DNA of 64,000 nucleotides from the NCBI GenBank assembly GCA_035967975.1, contig JAWQFQ010000001.1, positions 1 to 64,000 of the forward strand, given 5' to 3'. The notes beneath the pieces are model-generated. The model saw nothing but the letters and a program-made list of their open reading frames with translations, was not told where the DNA came from and did not search any database. The first letter of the stretch is position 1; every line of letters starts with the position of its first letter. The translations under genes were made by a program, and so were the position numbers. Origin of the DNA: Scytonema sp035967975 (lineage in GTDB: Bacteria; Cyanobacteriota; Cyanobacteriia; Cyanobacteriales; Nostocaceae). Positions 8,976 through 17,177 of the stretch are shown one piece after another.

Positions 8976-9131
8976 ATGGGCTTTAAACTATATGTCAGAG
9001 CACAAGGTAACAGAAACCAAACAAAAATAAAACTTAGTGATAATCACCCCTTACGTGATTATTTTCACGAGAAATTAGAAAGTGTTATTCCTTCTGTTTG
9101 CCTTATTCAATACAGAGCGGAAGAACCTTAA
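8976..9131 (+). CDS. short ORF, possibly a gene remnant
   Basis: 51 codons, starting MGFKLYVRAQGNRNQTKIKL and ending CLIQYRAEEP. It begins 11 bases after the MITE-like element, which suggests that an older gene was cut by it. Composition is protein-like. No family recognised, and no clear ribosome binding site. Confidence 0.3.
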   Translation: MGFKLYVRAQGNRNQTKIKLSDNHPLRDYFHEKLESVIPSVCLIQYRAEEP

Positions 9132-9158
9132 TTACTGAAGAACCAATTTATTTCAAGG

Positions 9159-9782
9159 TTAAGATAACTCTTCACGCCAAGAAAAAATTATTTTTTCTTC
9201 AGCTTGTCTAAACTCAATATTAAATTTATCAAATACAGCTTCTCGTCCCAAAAGCATGATGTCGGTAGTATTATTTTGTAACCACGCTACAGGAGCAATA
9301 AAACTGTGTCCATCAATTGTCATTTCAACATTACGTAAAACATACTCGACACTTCCGCCTATCGTTTGTGCTAATAATGTTTGTTCTCCATCAGCCAAAG
9401 CATATCCCAAATCTTGACCTACTTTAAGTGAAATTAAACTAAAATCTGCTCCCGAATCAACCAACATAGTTGTATTAATTTCTAACTCTCTGTGCTTGAA
9501 ACTCACTTGATAGTTTGGTAGCCATTCATGGCGACTGACGGAGCGCAAACGAATGGGTAAAATAACAATAGAGTCAGTAAAACCGGGAACTAAATAAATT
9601 GCAAAAGTCTCTCCAGAAGCCTCAGCAAACTCCAAAACTTGATGCAAGTTACTACCGTGAGCAATTATGCCATTGGCATTGTAGGCAATATACTGATGGG
9701 CATACTCTTTCAATTGTTCGCGATTACGGTTTAGCCACTTCAGCATTTGCTGGCTTTCATCTTTGGAGGGTGTAGTACTCAT
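9159..9782 (-). CDS. retropepsin-like aspartic protease family protein
   Basis: 207 aa. The second half contains TTMLVDSGADFSLISLKVGQ at about residues 109-128, the hydrophobic-hydrophobic-D-S-G-A motif of single-domain retroviral-type aspartic proteases, followed by a flap-like region and DIMLLGREAVFDKFNIEF, the family's usual closing motif. The first 90 residues form a separate helical/beta domain (LKWLNRNREQLKEYAHQYIA) seen in front of such proteases in cyanobacteria. It would act as a dimer in the cytoplasm; the target is unknown. A truncated relative lies at 45808-46098. Confidence 0.75.
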   Translation of the reverse strand: MSTTPSKDESQQMLKWLNRNREQLKEYAHQYIAYNANGIIAHGSNLHQVLEFAEASGETFAIYLVPGFTDSIVILPIRLRSVSRHEWLPNYQVSFKHRELEINTTMLVDSGADFSLISLKVGQDLGYALADGEQTLLAQTIGGSVEYVLRNVEMTIDGHSFIAPVAWLQNNTTDIMLLGREAVFDKFNIEFRQAEEKIIFSWREELS

Positions 9783-9863
9783 ATATTTTGCTATATATAA
9801 AAGTAATAGGAGCGACGAATGCGCCCCTATACAAATACTACAAATTTCTTTTTCGAGATAAGG

Positions 9864-11264
9864 TTAAATTTTAGCTTGTTCTTTCACCAACTTATCCCAA
9901 CCCAAATCTTTCAGGTTGTTATTCCGGCGCAGTGGACGAGTGACTAATTCTAAAATGTCACGCGCATTGGTAAAGCCGTGAATTTGGGCAAAGGTAAATT
10001 CAACAGACCACTTAGTATTAATACCCCGTGCTTCTAATGGGTTAGCATGAGCCATACCAGTAATTACCAAATCGGGTTTCAGATCGTAAATACGTTGAAT
10101 TTGGTTATAGTTATCTGGTTTCTCGACAATCTTGGGCAATGGTACACCCATTTCTTGGCAAGTTTTCTCTAGCAATGCTAACTCAGCTGCTTGATAGCGC
10201 TTATCCATGTAGGGAATACCAATTTCCGGGACAGTCATTCCACAGCGTACCAAGAATCTTGCTAGGGAGATTTCTAGTAAGTTATCGCCCATGAAGAATA
10301 CAGATTTACCACGAATAAGTTGCACGTATTCTTCCAAGTTTTCCCAGATTTGAGCCTCCCTTTCTTCCATTCCTTTGGGAGTGATGCCAAATACAGAGCA
10401 GATTTTCTCAATCCACGCACGGCTACCATCAGGACCAATGGGGAACGGTGCGCCAATCAGCTTGCACTTACGGCGGCGCATTAAGGTGGTAGCAGTACGG
10501 CTGAGGAAGGGGTTGACACCTGCGACGTAATACCCTTCCTCAAGGACGGGAAGTTCGGTAAAGCGCTTAGCAGGTAGCCAACCAGAAACCTTGATACCTT
10601 GCTTTTTCAGTTCTAGGCTTAATTGAGTGACGACGGGATCGGGGAGGGAGCCAAATAAGACCAAAGGAGGGTGATCTACATACTCGGATTCTTCTTGGGC
10701 AACCTCTTCTTTCTTTTTACCAAAATTGAGCAGTTTTTGAATCGCGTTGCGATCGCCTTTCTCAGCTTCCACAGTAGGCGATTTATCGGGACAACGTGCA
10801 GCCATTGCAGCCAACACAGTATCTTCCCCTTGGGTGAAGGCGTAGTCCAAACCGTTAGCACGAGCGACAACAATGGGAATACCGATTTCGGATTCTAGCT
10901 TGGGTGCTAAACCTTCCAAATCCATTTTAATGATTTCTGTGGTGCAGGTACCAATCCATACAATCACACTAGGATTGCGATCGCGCTTAATTTGCAAACA
11001 CAACCGCTTTAACTCTTCATAATCATTAAGTTGAGCAGAAATATCTCCCTCTTCCAACTCTGCCATTGCATAACGGGGTTCTGCAAAAATCATCACCCCC
11101 ATTGCGTTTTGCAGGAAATAGCCACAAGTTTTTGTACCAATTACCAAAAAGAAGCTATCTTCAATTTTTTGATATAACCATGCTACGCAGCTAATTGGAC
11201 AAAAAGTATGATAATTACCGGTTTCGCACTCAAAAGTTAAAGCTTCTGTTTGAGCAACTGTCAT
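9864..11264 (-). CDS. chlN: light-independent protochlorophyllide reductase subunit N
   Basis: 466 aa from the preferred start MTVAQTEALTFECETG. ChlN with ChlB forms the NB catalytic component that reduces the D-ring double bond of protochlorophyllide without light, taking electrons from ChlL. The Cys ligands of the NB [4Fe-4S] cluster are visible in HTFCPISC (near residue 22), TKTCGYFLQ (near 47) and IGTCTTEIIKMDLEG (near 107). The N-terminus is nearly the textbook cyanobacterial sequence. The ATG at 11282 would add six non-conserved residues, so 11264 is preferred. It is the last gene of chlL-DUF5331-chlN; chlB is not in this window. The 75-bp spacer upstream holds ATTCATCATTCATAATTC repeats. 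Confidence 0.98.
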   Translation of the reverse strand: MTVAQTEALTFECETGNYHTFCPISCVAWLYQKIEDSFFLVIGTKTCGYFLQNAMGVMIFAEPRYAMAELEEGDISAQLNDYEELKRLCLQIKRDRNPSVIVWIGTCTTEIIKMDLEGLAPKLESEIGIPIVVARANGLDYAFTQGEDTVLAAMAARCPDKSPTVEAEKGDRNAIQKLLNFGKKKEEVAQEESEYVDHPPLVLFGSLPDPVVTQLSLELKKQGIKVSGWLPAKRFTELPVLEEGYYVAGVNPFLSRTATTLMRRRKCKLIGAPFPIGPDGSRAWIEKICSVFGITPKGMEEREAQIWENLEEYVQLIRGKSVFFMGDNLLEISLARFLVRCGMTVPEIGIPYMDKRYQAAELALLEKTCQEMGVPLPKIVEKPDNYNQIQRIYDLKPDLVITGMAHANPLEARGINTKWSVEFTFAQIHGFTNARDILELVTRPLRRNNNLKDLGWDKLVKEQAKI

Positions 11265-11357
11265 TTTGGTATTTTCTCCCATCGATTTTTAAATTATGAA
11301 TGATGAATTATGAATTATGAAATTTTTTATCATTCATCATTCATAATTCATACTTCC

Positions 11358-12140
11358 TTAATTGTTGGGAAAGAGACTAGCAATTTCCGAATCATCTAAA
11401 TCGCCAGAGGTGAGGTCTTCCCCTAAAAACATATCATTATCAGCATCGGCTTCTTCTTTATTAGAAGCATCTTCGTTACCCCAAACATCTTTAAGTACAT
11501 TAGAAAAATCACCATCTTCTGATGTTACTGCGGCGTTTGTGGTCGTATCTCCTTCCTTCAAATCATCAAAGGAAATATCACCGAACTCGTCAACACCCTC
11601 TGGAGCGGAGGTTTGTTTTGCTTCATTGGGTGAAAAGGAATGCTCTCCAATACGATTGTGAGTTTCATCAATATGATTTTCTGAAGTAAACTCATCTATC
11701 ATTGGAGTGGTTACCATAAGGGTTTCCCCATCAGTATCCATATCGAGCGCCGCATTTCCGTAACCATTAGTATGGTGATTTGTCAATGTTTCATCATTGG
11801 AGTTTTCATCGCCATCATCTGTTGACTCTTCTCCGTACGTATCCATTTTAGGAATAACGCGGTTACCAAGAGCGATGTCTGGATCGAAATGCAAATCCAG
11901 CACCTCAATCAGGGTATCAGCGTCAGGATTCAGTCTAGAAAAGGGCAACATTAACTGCGCTAGTTTGGGTTCCATTGCATTAGCGACTCCCAGGATGAGG
12001 TAAGAAGGCGGTCGCCTACCACCATCAGGAGTATAGACCGATTCAACCTCCATATGCAGGGCAATCCAGTCCCGATTGACCTGAAAAAACTGTAACCACT
12101 TTTGCTTTAGAGATTCCGTAAAACTATGAAAGAAAGCCAT
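11358..12140 (-). CDS. DUF5331 domain protein between chlL and chlN
   Basis: 260 aa from the preferred start MAFFHSFTESLKQKWLQFFQ, with GGGGGA 7 bases upstream. The N-terminal 100 residues are the conserved domain commonly found between chlL and chlN in cyanobacteria (HMEVESVYTPDGGRRPPSYL, LGVANAMEPKLAQLMLPF). The remaining 160 residues are a low-complexity, strongly acidic tail rich in D, E, N and T, probably disordered. Position suggests an accessory role for dark-operative reductase, but no activity is known to me. The gene ends 93 bases from chlN. Confidence 0.88.
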   Translation of the reverse strand: MAFFHSFTESLKQKWLQFFQVNRDWIALHMEVESVYTPDGGRRPPSYLILGVANAMEPKLAQLMLPFSRLNPDADTLIEVLDLHFDPDIALGNRVIPKMDTYGEESTDDGDENSNDETLTNHHTNGYGNAALDMDTDGETLMVTTPMIDEFTSENHIDETHNRIGEHSFSPNEAKQTSAPEGVDEFGDISFDDLKEGDTTTNAAVTSEDGDFSNVLKDVWGNEDASNKEEADADNDMFLGEDLTSGDLDDSEIASLFPNN

Positions 12141-12172
12141 AGAGTAGTCCCCCATCCTGGAAACTTGATGTT

Positions 12173-13039
12173 TTATACAATCATCAAGTCTAATTCTTCT
12201 TCTTGATTAGGAACCTGTGGTTTACTCGGATTTAAATAAAAATCAGACAACAAAGAGAACAATTCGCGGTCTGGGGAGTCATTTGGCACTACACCTTCCG
12301 GGCGTGACAAAATCTGATCTGCAATATTGAGATAGTAATCGCAAACGTAGTTCAGAGAAGGATCTTGCTCTGCCATTTCAAACAAAGTCTTACCCTTGAC
12401 TCGGGAAACACGGATATCCTCAATCAACGGTAAAACTTCTAAAACTGGCATAGGTACCGCTTCTACATATTTATTAATCAAATCCCGTTTAGAGGTGCGG
12501 TTACCAATTAATCCAGCCAAACGCAGGGGGTGAGTCCGCGCTTTCTCTCTGACTGAAGCTGCAATGCGGTTAGCAGCAAACAAAGCATCAAAACCGTTAT
12601 CAGTAACAATCAAGCAGTAATCAGCGTAGTTCAATGGTGCTGCAAAACCACCGCAAACAACGTCACCGAGAACATCAAACAGAATCACATCGTACTCATC
12701 AAAGGCGTTGAGTTCCTTCAGTAATTTTACGGTTTCGCCCACTACGTAACCACCGCAGCCCGCGCCAGCCGGAGGACCACCAGCCTCAACACAGTCTACT
12801 CCGCCATAACCCTTGTAAATCACATCTTCTGGCCAGACATCTTCGTAATGGTAGTCCTTTTCTTGAAGGGTATCAATAATAGTTGGAATCAAGAAGCCGG
12901 TAAGGGTGAAGGTGCTGTCGTGTTTAGGGTCACAACCAATTTGCAGCACTTTCTTACCACGCTTGGCTAAAGCAACGGAGATGTTACAACTGGTTGTCGA
13001 TTTACCGATACCACCTTTTCCATAAACTGCAAGTTTCAC
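12173..13039 (-). CDS. chlL: light-independent protochlorophyllide reductase ATP-binding subunit L
   Basis: 288 aa from a GTG start. ChlL is the NifH-like dimeric ATPase that passes electrons to ChlN/ChlB. Visible features: P-loop YGKGGIGKSTTSCNIS, switch motif DVLGDVVCGGFAAPL with one cluster Cys, and PPAGAGCGGYVVGE with the other; together they hold the intersubunit [4Fe-4S] cluster. The ATG at 13069 would add ten residues not seen in the family. The GTG at 13039 gives the standard start (M)KLAVYGKGG and has AGAGG about 9 bases upstream, so I set the start there. First gene of the cluster; its long AT-rich upstream region (13070-13828) probably holds the promoter. Confidence 0.97.
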   Translation of the reverse strand: MKLAVYGKGGIGKSTTSCNISVALAKRGKKVLQIGCDPKHDSTFTLTGFLIPTIIDTLQEKDYHYEDVWPEDVIYKGYGGVDCVEAGGPPAGAGCGGYVVGETVKLLKELNAFDEYDVILFDVLGDVVCGGFAAPLNYADYCLIVTDNGFDALFAANRIAASVREKARTHPLRLAGLIGNRTSKRDLINKYVEAVPMPVLEVLPLIEDIRVSRVKGKTLFEMAEQDPSLNYVCDYYLNIADQILSRPEGVVPNDSPDRELFSLLSDFYLNPSKPQVPNQEEELDLMIV

Positions 13040-13069
13040 TGTTGTATGCCTCTTATAGTTTCTTATCAA

Positions 13070-13828
13070 ACTCTTGACTCAAACACTCGCCTTCAATTGA
13101 AGGATGAAGTGTGTTCAAAGCAGTGTCTCCGACAGGAGAAGTATGAATGATGAAGTATGTCAGTGCCATTATTGTTCAAATTTCAAAGAAAAGAAAGGGG
13201 CTGTTTAAGTATATTGACTCGATAATCATTGCATTTTTATTTCTAAAATTGCTTTTTTTTGATAAATACTCATTTTCTTCACCTAAAAGCGTATAAAGCT
13301 ATTTTTTATCATTTTTAAACATATTTTTATAAAAAAAGTTACAAAATACAAAAAAGAAAATCACCTCAATCACTGCGATCAACGTAAAAAAAACGAGCGT
13401 GGTTTTGGGTTAAGACTTGCAGATGGGCTGTTAAAGAACGTTTGCAGGGAATAGAAGAGAACAAAAAGTATGAAAAAAGTATTAAATATCAGTTATAACA
13501 ATGCTGAAACCATGTATTTACAAAGGGTTTTAATTATGGTGTAGTAAATACTTACATAGCAACTCTGATTTCTTCTATAGAAGTCGAGAAACCCGGTTTC
13601 TTTAAGAAACCGGGTTTCTGTAACCTAAGGATTCTCATCAATCCCAACTATGTAAAAAATTAATACGATTAAAATTTCGGCTTCAAACTTCTGACCTCCT
13701 TACCGGTCTTAGGGATTTCCAAGAAATAAGTTCTTCATTTTATGGGGCTTCAAGCACTGACGTCTGAGACAGACGTACCACAAGAGAAATTTTTGGAGAT
13801 GTTTTGAGTTGGAAATCCCTAGGATGAC
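13070..13828. other. long AT-rich intergenic region upstream of chlL
   Basis: About 760 bases without a convincing gene. Positions 13200-13345 are very A/T-rich with poly-T and poly-A tracts. Positions 13587-13619 hold an AGAAACCCGG-core hairpin. An inverted pair TTAGGGATTTCCAAG (13710-13724) / GTTGGAAATCCCTA (13809-13822) brackets a further repeat. A 24-codon ORF at about 13470 has no supporting features. The chlL promoter should lie in the half nearest 13070. Confidence 0.6.
13587..13619. repeat. AGAAACCCGG-core hairpin
   Basis: AGAAACCCGGTTTCT, a TTA-type loop, then AGAAACCGGGTTTCT. A long, nearly perfect palindrome of the family repeated throughout this window (18690, 33530, 36918, 40361, 42147, 42300, 47606, 51343, 55987). 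No T-run. Confidence 0.8.
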
Positions 13829-14089
13829 TTATATTTCTTGAACTCTTGCCTCTGTAGTTTCCATTTCTTGCAACGATTGCCAGCCTGCTTGCCATTGAGA
13901 GCCATCCTGTAGTAACTTGGCATTCATCCAGAAACGGACGCTAGGGTCACAAGCTGCTACCATCTCTGCATACACCCACTTACCCTGATTCTTGCGATTG
14001 ACGACTTGAAAATGTCGCCAACCGTCTACTTTTTTCTGGGCTGTCCACTTAGAACCAACTAAGTAAGGAAATTTCTGCTTTTTAGGCAT
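13829..14089 (-). CDS. Trp-rich small protein, TIGR02450 (DUF2389) family
   Basis: 86 aa. Motifs KFPYLVGSKWTAQKKVDGWR and HFQVVNRKNQGKWVYAEMVA, then DPSVRFWMNAKLLQDGSQW, match the TIGR02450 family of small tryptophan-rich proteins found in cyanobacteria and proteobacteria. Seven Trp residues in 86. Function unknown; the fold is probably a compact beta protein. The gene is monocistronic, between chlL and the acyltransferase. Confidence 0.85.
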   Translation of the reverse strand: MPKKQKFPYLVGSKWTAQKKVDGWRHFQVVNRKNQGKWVYAEMVAACDPSVRFWMNAKLLQDGSQWQAGWQSLQEMETTEARVQEI

Positions 14090-14348
14090 TGGTCATCAGT
14101 TACTAGTTATAAGTTACTAGTCACTAGTCTATCGTGGGGCGTGGGGGTGTAAGTAATACTTGTTGGGTAACAATAGTTGAGGTGCAGTGAAAAAATACAT
14201 ACTCGAATTAAAAAACCGCAGATGTACGCAGATAAACGCTGATAAACTATACTTCATTCAAACGAGAATCACTCTATATTTACGAAAACTTTAAATATAT
14301 TTTGCATAAAAGATAATTTTTTCTACGAAAAATAGTTCATAAACAAAA

Positions 14349-14471
14349 TATAGGACTCCTATTTGATTTTTACGAAGCTAGGTACACCCGAATCTTCTAG
14401 AACTCCATTACCTATTGCCCATTGCCCATTGCCTATTGCCTATTGCCTATTGCCTATTGCCTATTGCCTAC
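14349..14471 (+). repeat. dispersed repeat with heptamer array, copy 2
   Basis: Same start (TATAGGACTCCTATTTGATT) and GGTACACC motif as 1709-1803. It is followed at 14402-14471 by about ten tandem heptamers of the type TGCCTAT/TGCCCAT, a short tandemly repeated repetitive (STRR) array as known from heterocystous cyanobacteria. It ends about 40 bases before the acyltransferase start. Confidence 0.75.
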
Positions 14472-14509
14472 AATAGTCATTCCAAAAAATTAAAGTTATT
14501 AAGGAAGGT

Positions 14510-15682
14510 ATGGCTTCTACCAAACAAAAACTTCATCTTCCCTTCTTAGATGGCATGCGTGGTCTTGCTGCTCTCTATGTAGTTTTTTCTCATGTTCTGC
14601 CTCACCAAAGCGATCGCTTACCTGGATTAATTGAGTTGCCAACAAAAGTATTTAGATATGGTCCTATTGGGGTTGTGATATTTGTTGTTCTTTCAGGATA
14701 CGGTTTGATGCTGTCGGTGGTCCGACAAAAAACAGGTTATCTTCCAGGGACTTTGTTAAATTATTTTAAACGCAGAGCAAGAAGAATTCTACCACCTTAC
14801 TATGCTGCTATTGTTTTGTGTCTACTATTGGCAGCAGCTATATTGGGTTTGGAGACATTAACTCAGTTTGAATGGCGTGAAATGTCATACGATTGGTTTT
14901 CTCCTAAATTTTCGGTTTTAGATGTCGTTTTACACCTGCTACTTATTCATAATTTTACACCTGGAACGCAGGCATATAATATCAACTTGCCTTTGTGGAG
15001 TGTGGCGTTAGAATGGCAGTTTTACTTTATTTTTCCACTACTCCTCTTACCTCTATTGCGGCGTTGGGGTTGGTTAGCGACGATCGCAATTGCTTTTGGA
15101 ATTGGACTTGCACCCCATTATTTGATGAATGGTTTTATGGATGTCAGTCGTCCTTGGTTACTGGGTTCATTTGCTTTGGGTATGCTCGCTGCGGATATTG
15201 GATTTTCAGATAAGCCCCATATGAGTCGGTTGAGAAAATCGTTACCTTGGGGTGTGTTGGCGATGATTTTTGCTTTGATTTCTTTAATAACAGAGTGGAA
15301 AGCATTAGGATTGGATGGATGGGTGTTTGAGAGTTTGGCTGGTGTGGCGGCTACCTGTTTGATAATTTACTGCACAAACTTTTTTCTTGAAGGAAAACCA
15401 TTACCACAAGGATTGCGGGTTTTGGAATCACGAGGAGCGATCGCACTAGGAGTCTTTTCCTATAGTCTCTATTTGACACACGCACCAATAGTGACGCTGA
15501 CATATCGTTTTCTTCTCCAGTTGCAAGTTCCTGCTATTACGTATACTTTTTTACTCTATATTGTTAGTATTATGATGTCTTTAGTATTTGGCTATTTGTT
15601 TTACTTAGCCTTTGAGAAAAGATTTACAACTCCACCTAAGCTGAAACAGAACCAATCAATAGATAAAGCTGTTAAACCGTGA
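14510..15682 (+). CDS. acyltransferase 3 family membrane protein (OafA/YrhL-like)
   Basis: 390 aa with about 10 membrane helices. The N-terminus has the acyltransferase-3 signature LPFLDGMRGLAALYVVFSHV with the conserved Arg and His, then RRARRILPPYYAAI (the RxxRRxxP loop) and NLPLWSVALEWQFYFIFPLL (the LWSLxxExxFY motif). Such proteins transfer acetyl or other acyl groups to surface carbohydrates or lipids at the plasma membrane. The substrate cannot be deduced. No SGNH domain is attached. Psb32 follows in the same direction after 77 bases but is probably separate. Confidence 0.88.
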   Translation: MASTKQKLHLPFLDGMRGLAALYVVFSHVLPHQSDRLPGLIELPTKVFRYGPIGVVIFVVLSGYGLMLSVVRQKTGYLPGTLLNYFKRRARRILPPYYAAIVLCLLLAAAILGLETLTQFEWREMSYDWFSPKFSVLDVVLHLLLIHNFTPGTQAYNINLPLWSVALEWQFYFIFPLLLLPLLRRWGWLATIAIAFGIGLAPHYLMNGFMDVSRPWLLGSFALGMLAADIGFSDKPHMSRLRKSLPWGVLAMIFALISLITEWKALGLDGWVFESLAGVAATCLIIYCTNFFLEGKPLPQGLRVLESRGAIALGVFSYSLYLTHAPIVTLTYRFLLQLQVPAITYTFLLYIVSIMMSLVFGYLFYLAFEKRFTTPPKLKQNQSIDKAVKP

Positions 15683-15759
15683 CGTAAGTTCTCAGTACCA
15701 TACACCTTACGCAAATGTTATGTTTAAATTTGGTGCAAGACTGTCTTTTGGAAAATCCC

Positions 15760-16494
15760 ATGACGCAGCTCCTTAAGCAATTATTTAGTTGGACGCAATC
15801 TATCCATAGACTCATTTTGCCATTAGTGGCGATCGCTCTAGCTTCTTCGATATTGATTACACCAGCCTCAGCAACGGGTGTGTATCAAATGCCAAGCCTA
15901 ACCCCTGGTGGAACTTGGGTTGTGGATGAAGGTGAAGTTATCAGCCGTATTAATGAAGGTAAGATTAGCAGCGAATTTGAGAATCTTGCCAAGCAAACGG
16001 GAAAGGAAGTTAGATTAGTTACAATTCGTCGTCTTGATTACGGTGAAACGGCGGAAAGCTTTACAAAAGAACTTTTTGAAACATGGTTTCCCTCAAAGGA
16101 AGCACAAGCAAACAAAGCTATATTGATGCTTGACACCGTAACCAATAATTCAGCAATTGTGACTGGCGATGAAGTCAAAACTGTGATGTCAGATGAAATC
16201 GCCCAAAGCGTAGCATCTGAAACTCTATTGCTACCATTGCGAAACGGTAACAAATACAATCAGGCGTTTTTAGATGCGTGCGATCGCATTGTTACCGTCC
16301 TCTCTGGCGAAACCGATCCCGGACCTCCTGATATGACGAAGAACGTACAGGTAGAAGGAACCTTTACAAAAGCAGAAGACACCGACCAAGGTAACGCCAC
16401 TGCTTGGGTAGTAGGACTGTTAATTGCCGCAACCATTATCCCAATGGCTACTTACTACATTTACCAGATTAATCAACCATCGTCGAATGGATAG
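15760..16494 (+). CDS. psb32: Psb32-like TPM domain protein
   Basis: 244 aa from the preferred start MTQLLKQLFSWTQSI; the in-frame ATG at 15715 would add 15 unlikely residues in front. An uncleaved or cleaved hydrophobic leader (LPLVAIALASSILITPASA) is followed by a TPM (TLP18.3/Psb32/MOLO-1) domain: GGTWVVDEGEVISRINEGKI, KEVRLVTIRRLDYGETAESF and DEIAQSVASETLLLPLRNGN. A C-terminal membrane helix (WVVGLLIAATIIPMATYYIY) follows. Psb32 of cyanobacteria helps protect and repair photosystem II in the thylakoid; that role is taken from the family. Confidence 0.85.
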   Translation: MTQLLKQLFSWTQSIHRLILPLVAIALASSILITPASATGVYQMPSLTPGGTWVVDEGEVISRINEGKISSEFENLAKQTGKEVRLVTIRRLDYGETAESFTKELFETWFPSKEAQANKAILMLDTVTNNSAIVTGDEVKTVMSDEIAQSVASETLLLPLRNGNKYNQAFLDACDRIVTVLSGETDPGPPDMTKNVQVEGTFTKAEDTDQGNATAWVVGLLIAATIIPMATYYIYQINQPSSNG

Positions 16495-16592
16495 TGGTTA
16501 ATGGTTAATGGTTAATAGTTAATGGCTAATGGTTAATGGTTAATGGTTAATAACAATTAGCAATTAGCAATTAGCCATTAGCAATTAGCAAC
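16494..16592 (+). repeat. heptamer tandem repeat array
   Basis: About 13 consecutive seven-base units, first TTAATGG-type, then AGCAATT/AGCCATT-type. This is a classic cyanobacterial STRR array between convergent genes psb32 and the DUF4346 gene. Confidence 0.85.
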
Positions 16593-16985
16593 TTAATCCT
16601 GAACATACTCTTGCCCTGTTACCAAAGCAACCTCAGCGCGGACAAATTCACGACCTAAATATGCGGCGTGGTCTAAGAGAGTGACTGGACAGGGCTTGGT
16701 TTCTTCAAAAATTTTCACGCACAGTTCCTTGGCTGTTCTCCCACTGAATACAGTTGTGTGAGTGCGTTCTACTTTTCCCCGTGCGGGAATAACCTCTCCT
16801 GTGTCTGGGTCAACAGCTAAACCACGTTCATCAATAACATTGGTGAAGTGCTTGGCACAAATGATACCTTCCTCCCTATTGACATAAATAATAAAATACC
16901 CATTGGGGTCAAGGTCAATGTGACGATGAGAGAGTTTATCATCAATTGCCGCCAAATTTTCAACAGTCAAATCCATAATCACCAT
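16593..16985 (-). CDS. DUF4346 family protein
   Basis: 130 aa; the second Met (16976) starting MDLTVENLAAIDDKL is an equally good or better start. The conserved core HIDLDPNGYFIIYVNREEGI, then HFTNVIDERGLAVDPDTGEV and ETKPCPVTLLDHAAYLGREF, matches the DUF4346 family, known in cyanobacteria and in methanogens, where it is linked to folate- or pterin-related proteins. Soluble; function unknown. No ribosome binding site clearly decides the start. Confidence 0.8.
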   Translation of the reverse strand: MVIMDLTVENLAAIDDKLSHRHIDLDPNGYFIIYVNREEGIICAKHFTNVIDERGLAVDPDTGEVIPARGKVERTHTTVFSGRTAKELCVKIFEETKPCPVTLLDHAAYLGREFVRAEVALVTGQEYVQD

Positions 16986-17177
16986 ATCAATCCAAACGTT
17001 TCAGGGTTTTCACCTTATTTTTCAGTGTAGTTCTTTTCTTCATTAGTATTCTTCGTACTAAGTAGTCTTTATGTACATTCCCATATTTGAGAGGTACTCG
17101 AAAATAATTAACCGCAGATGTAAGCGTCACACAGATAGACACAGATAAATTTGGACCTCAGCAGCTTCTAGGAAACG

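Noticed and set aside
13470..13544. 24-codon ORF upstream of chlL
   Set aside because: Too short, no ribosome binding site and no match to leader peptides.
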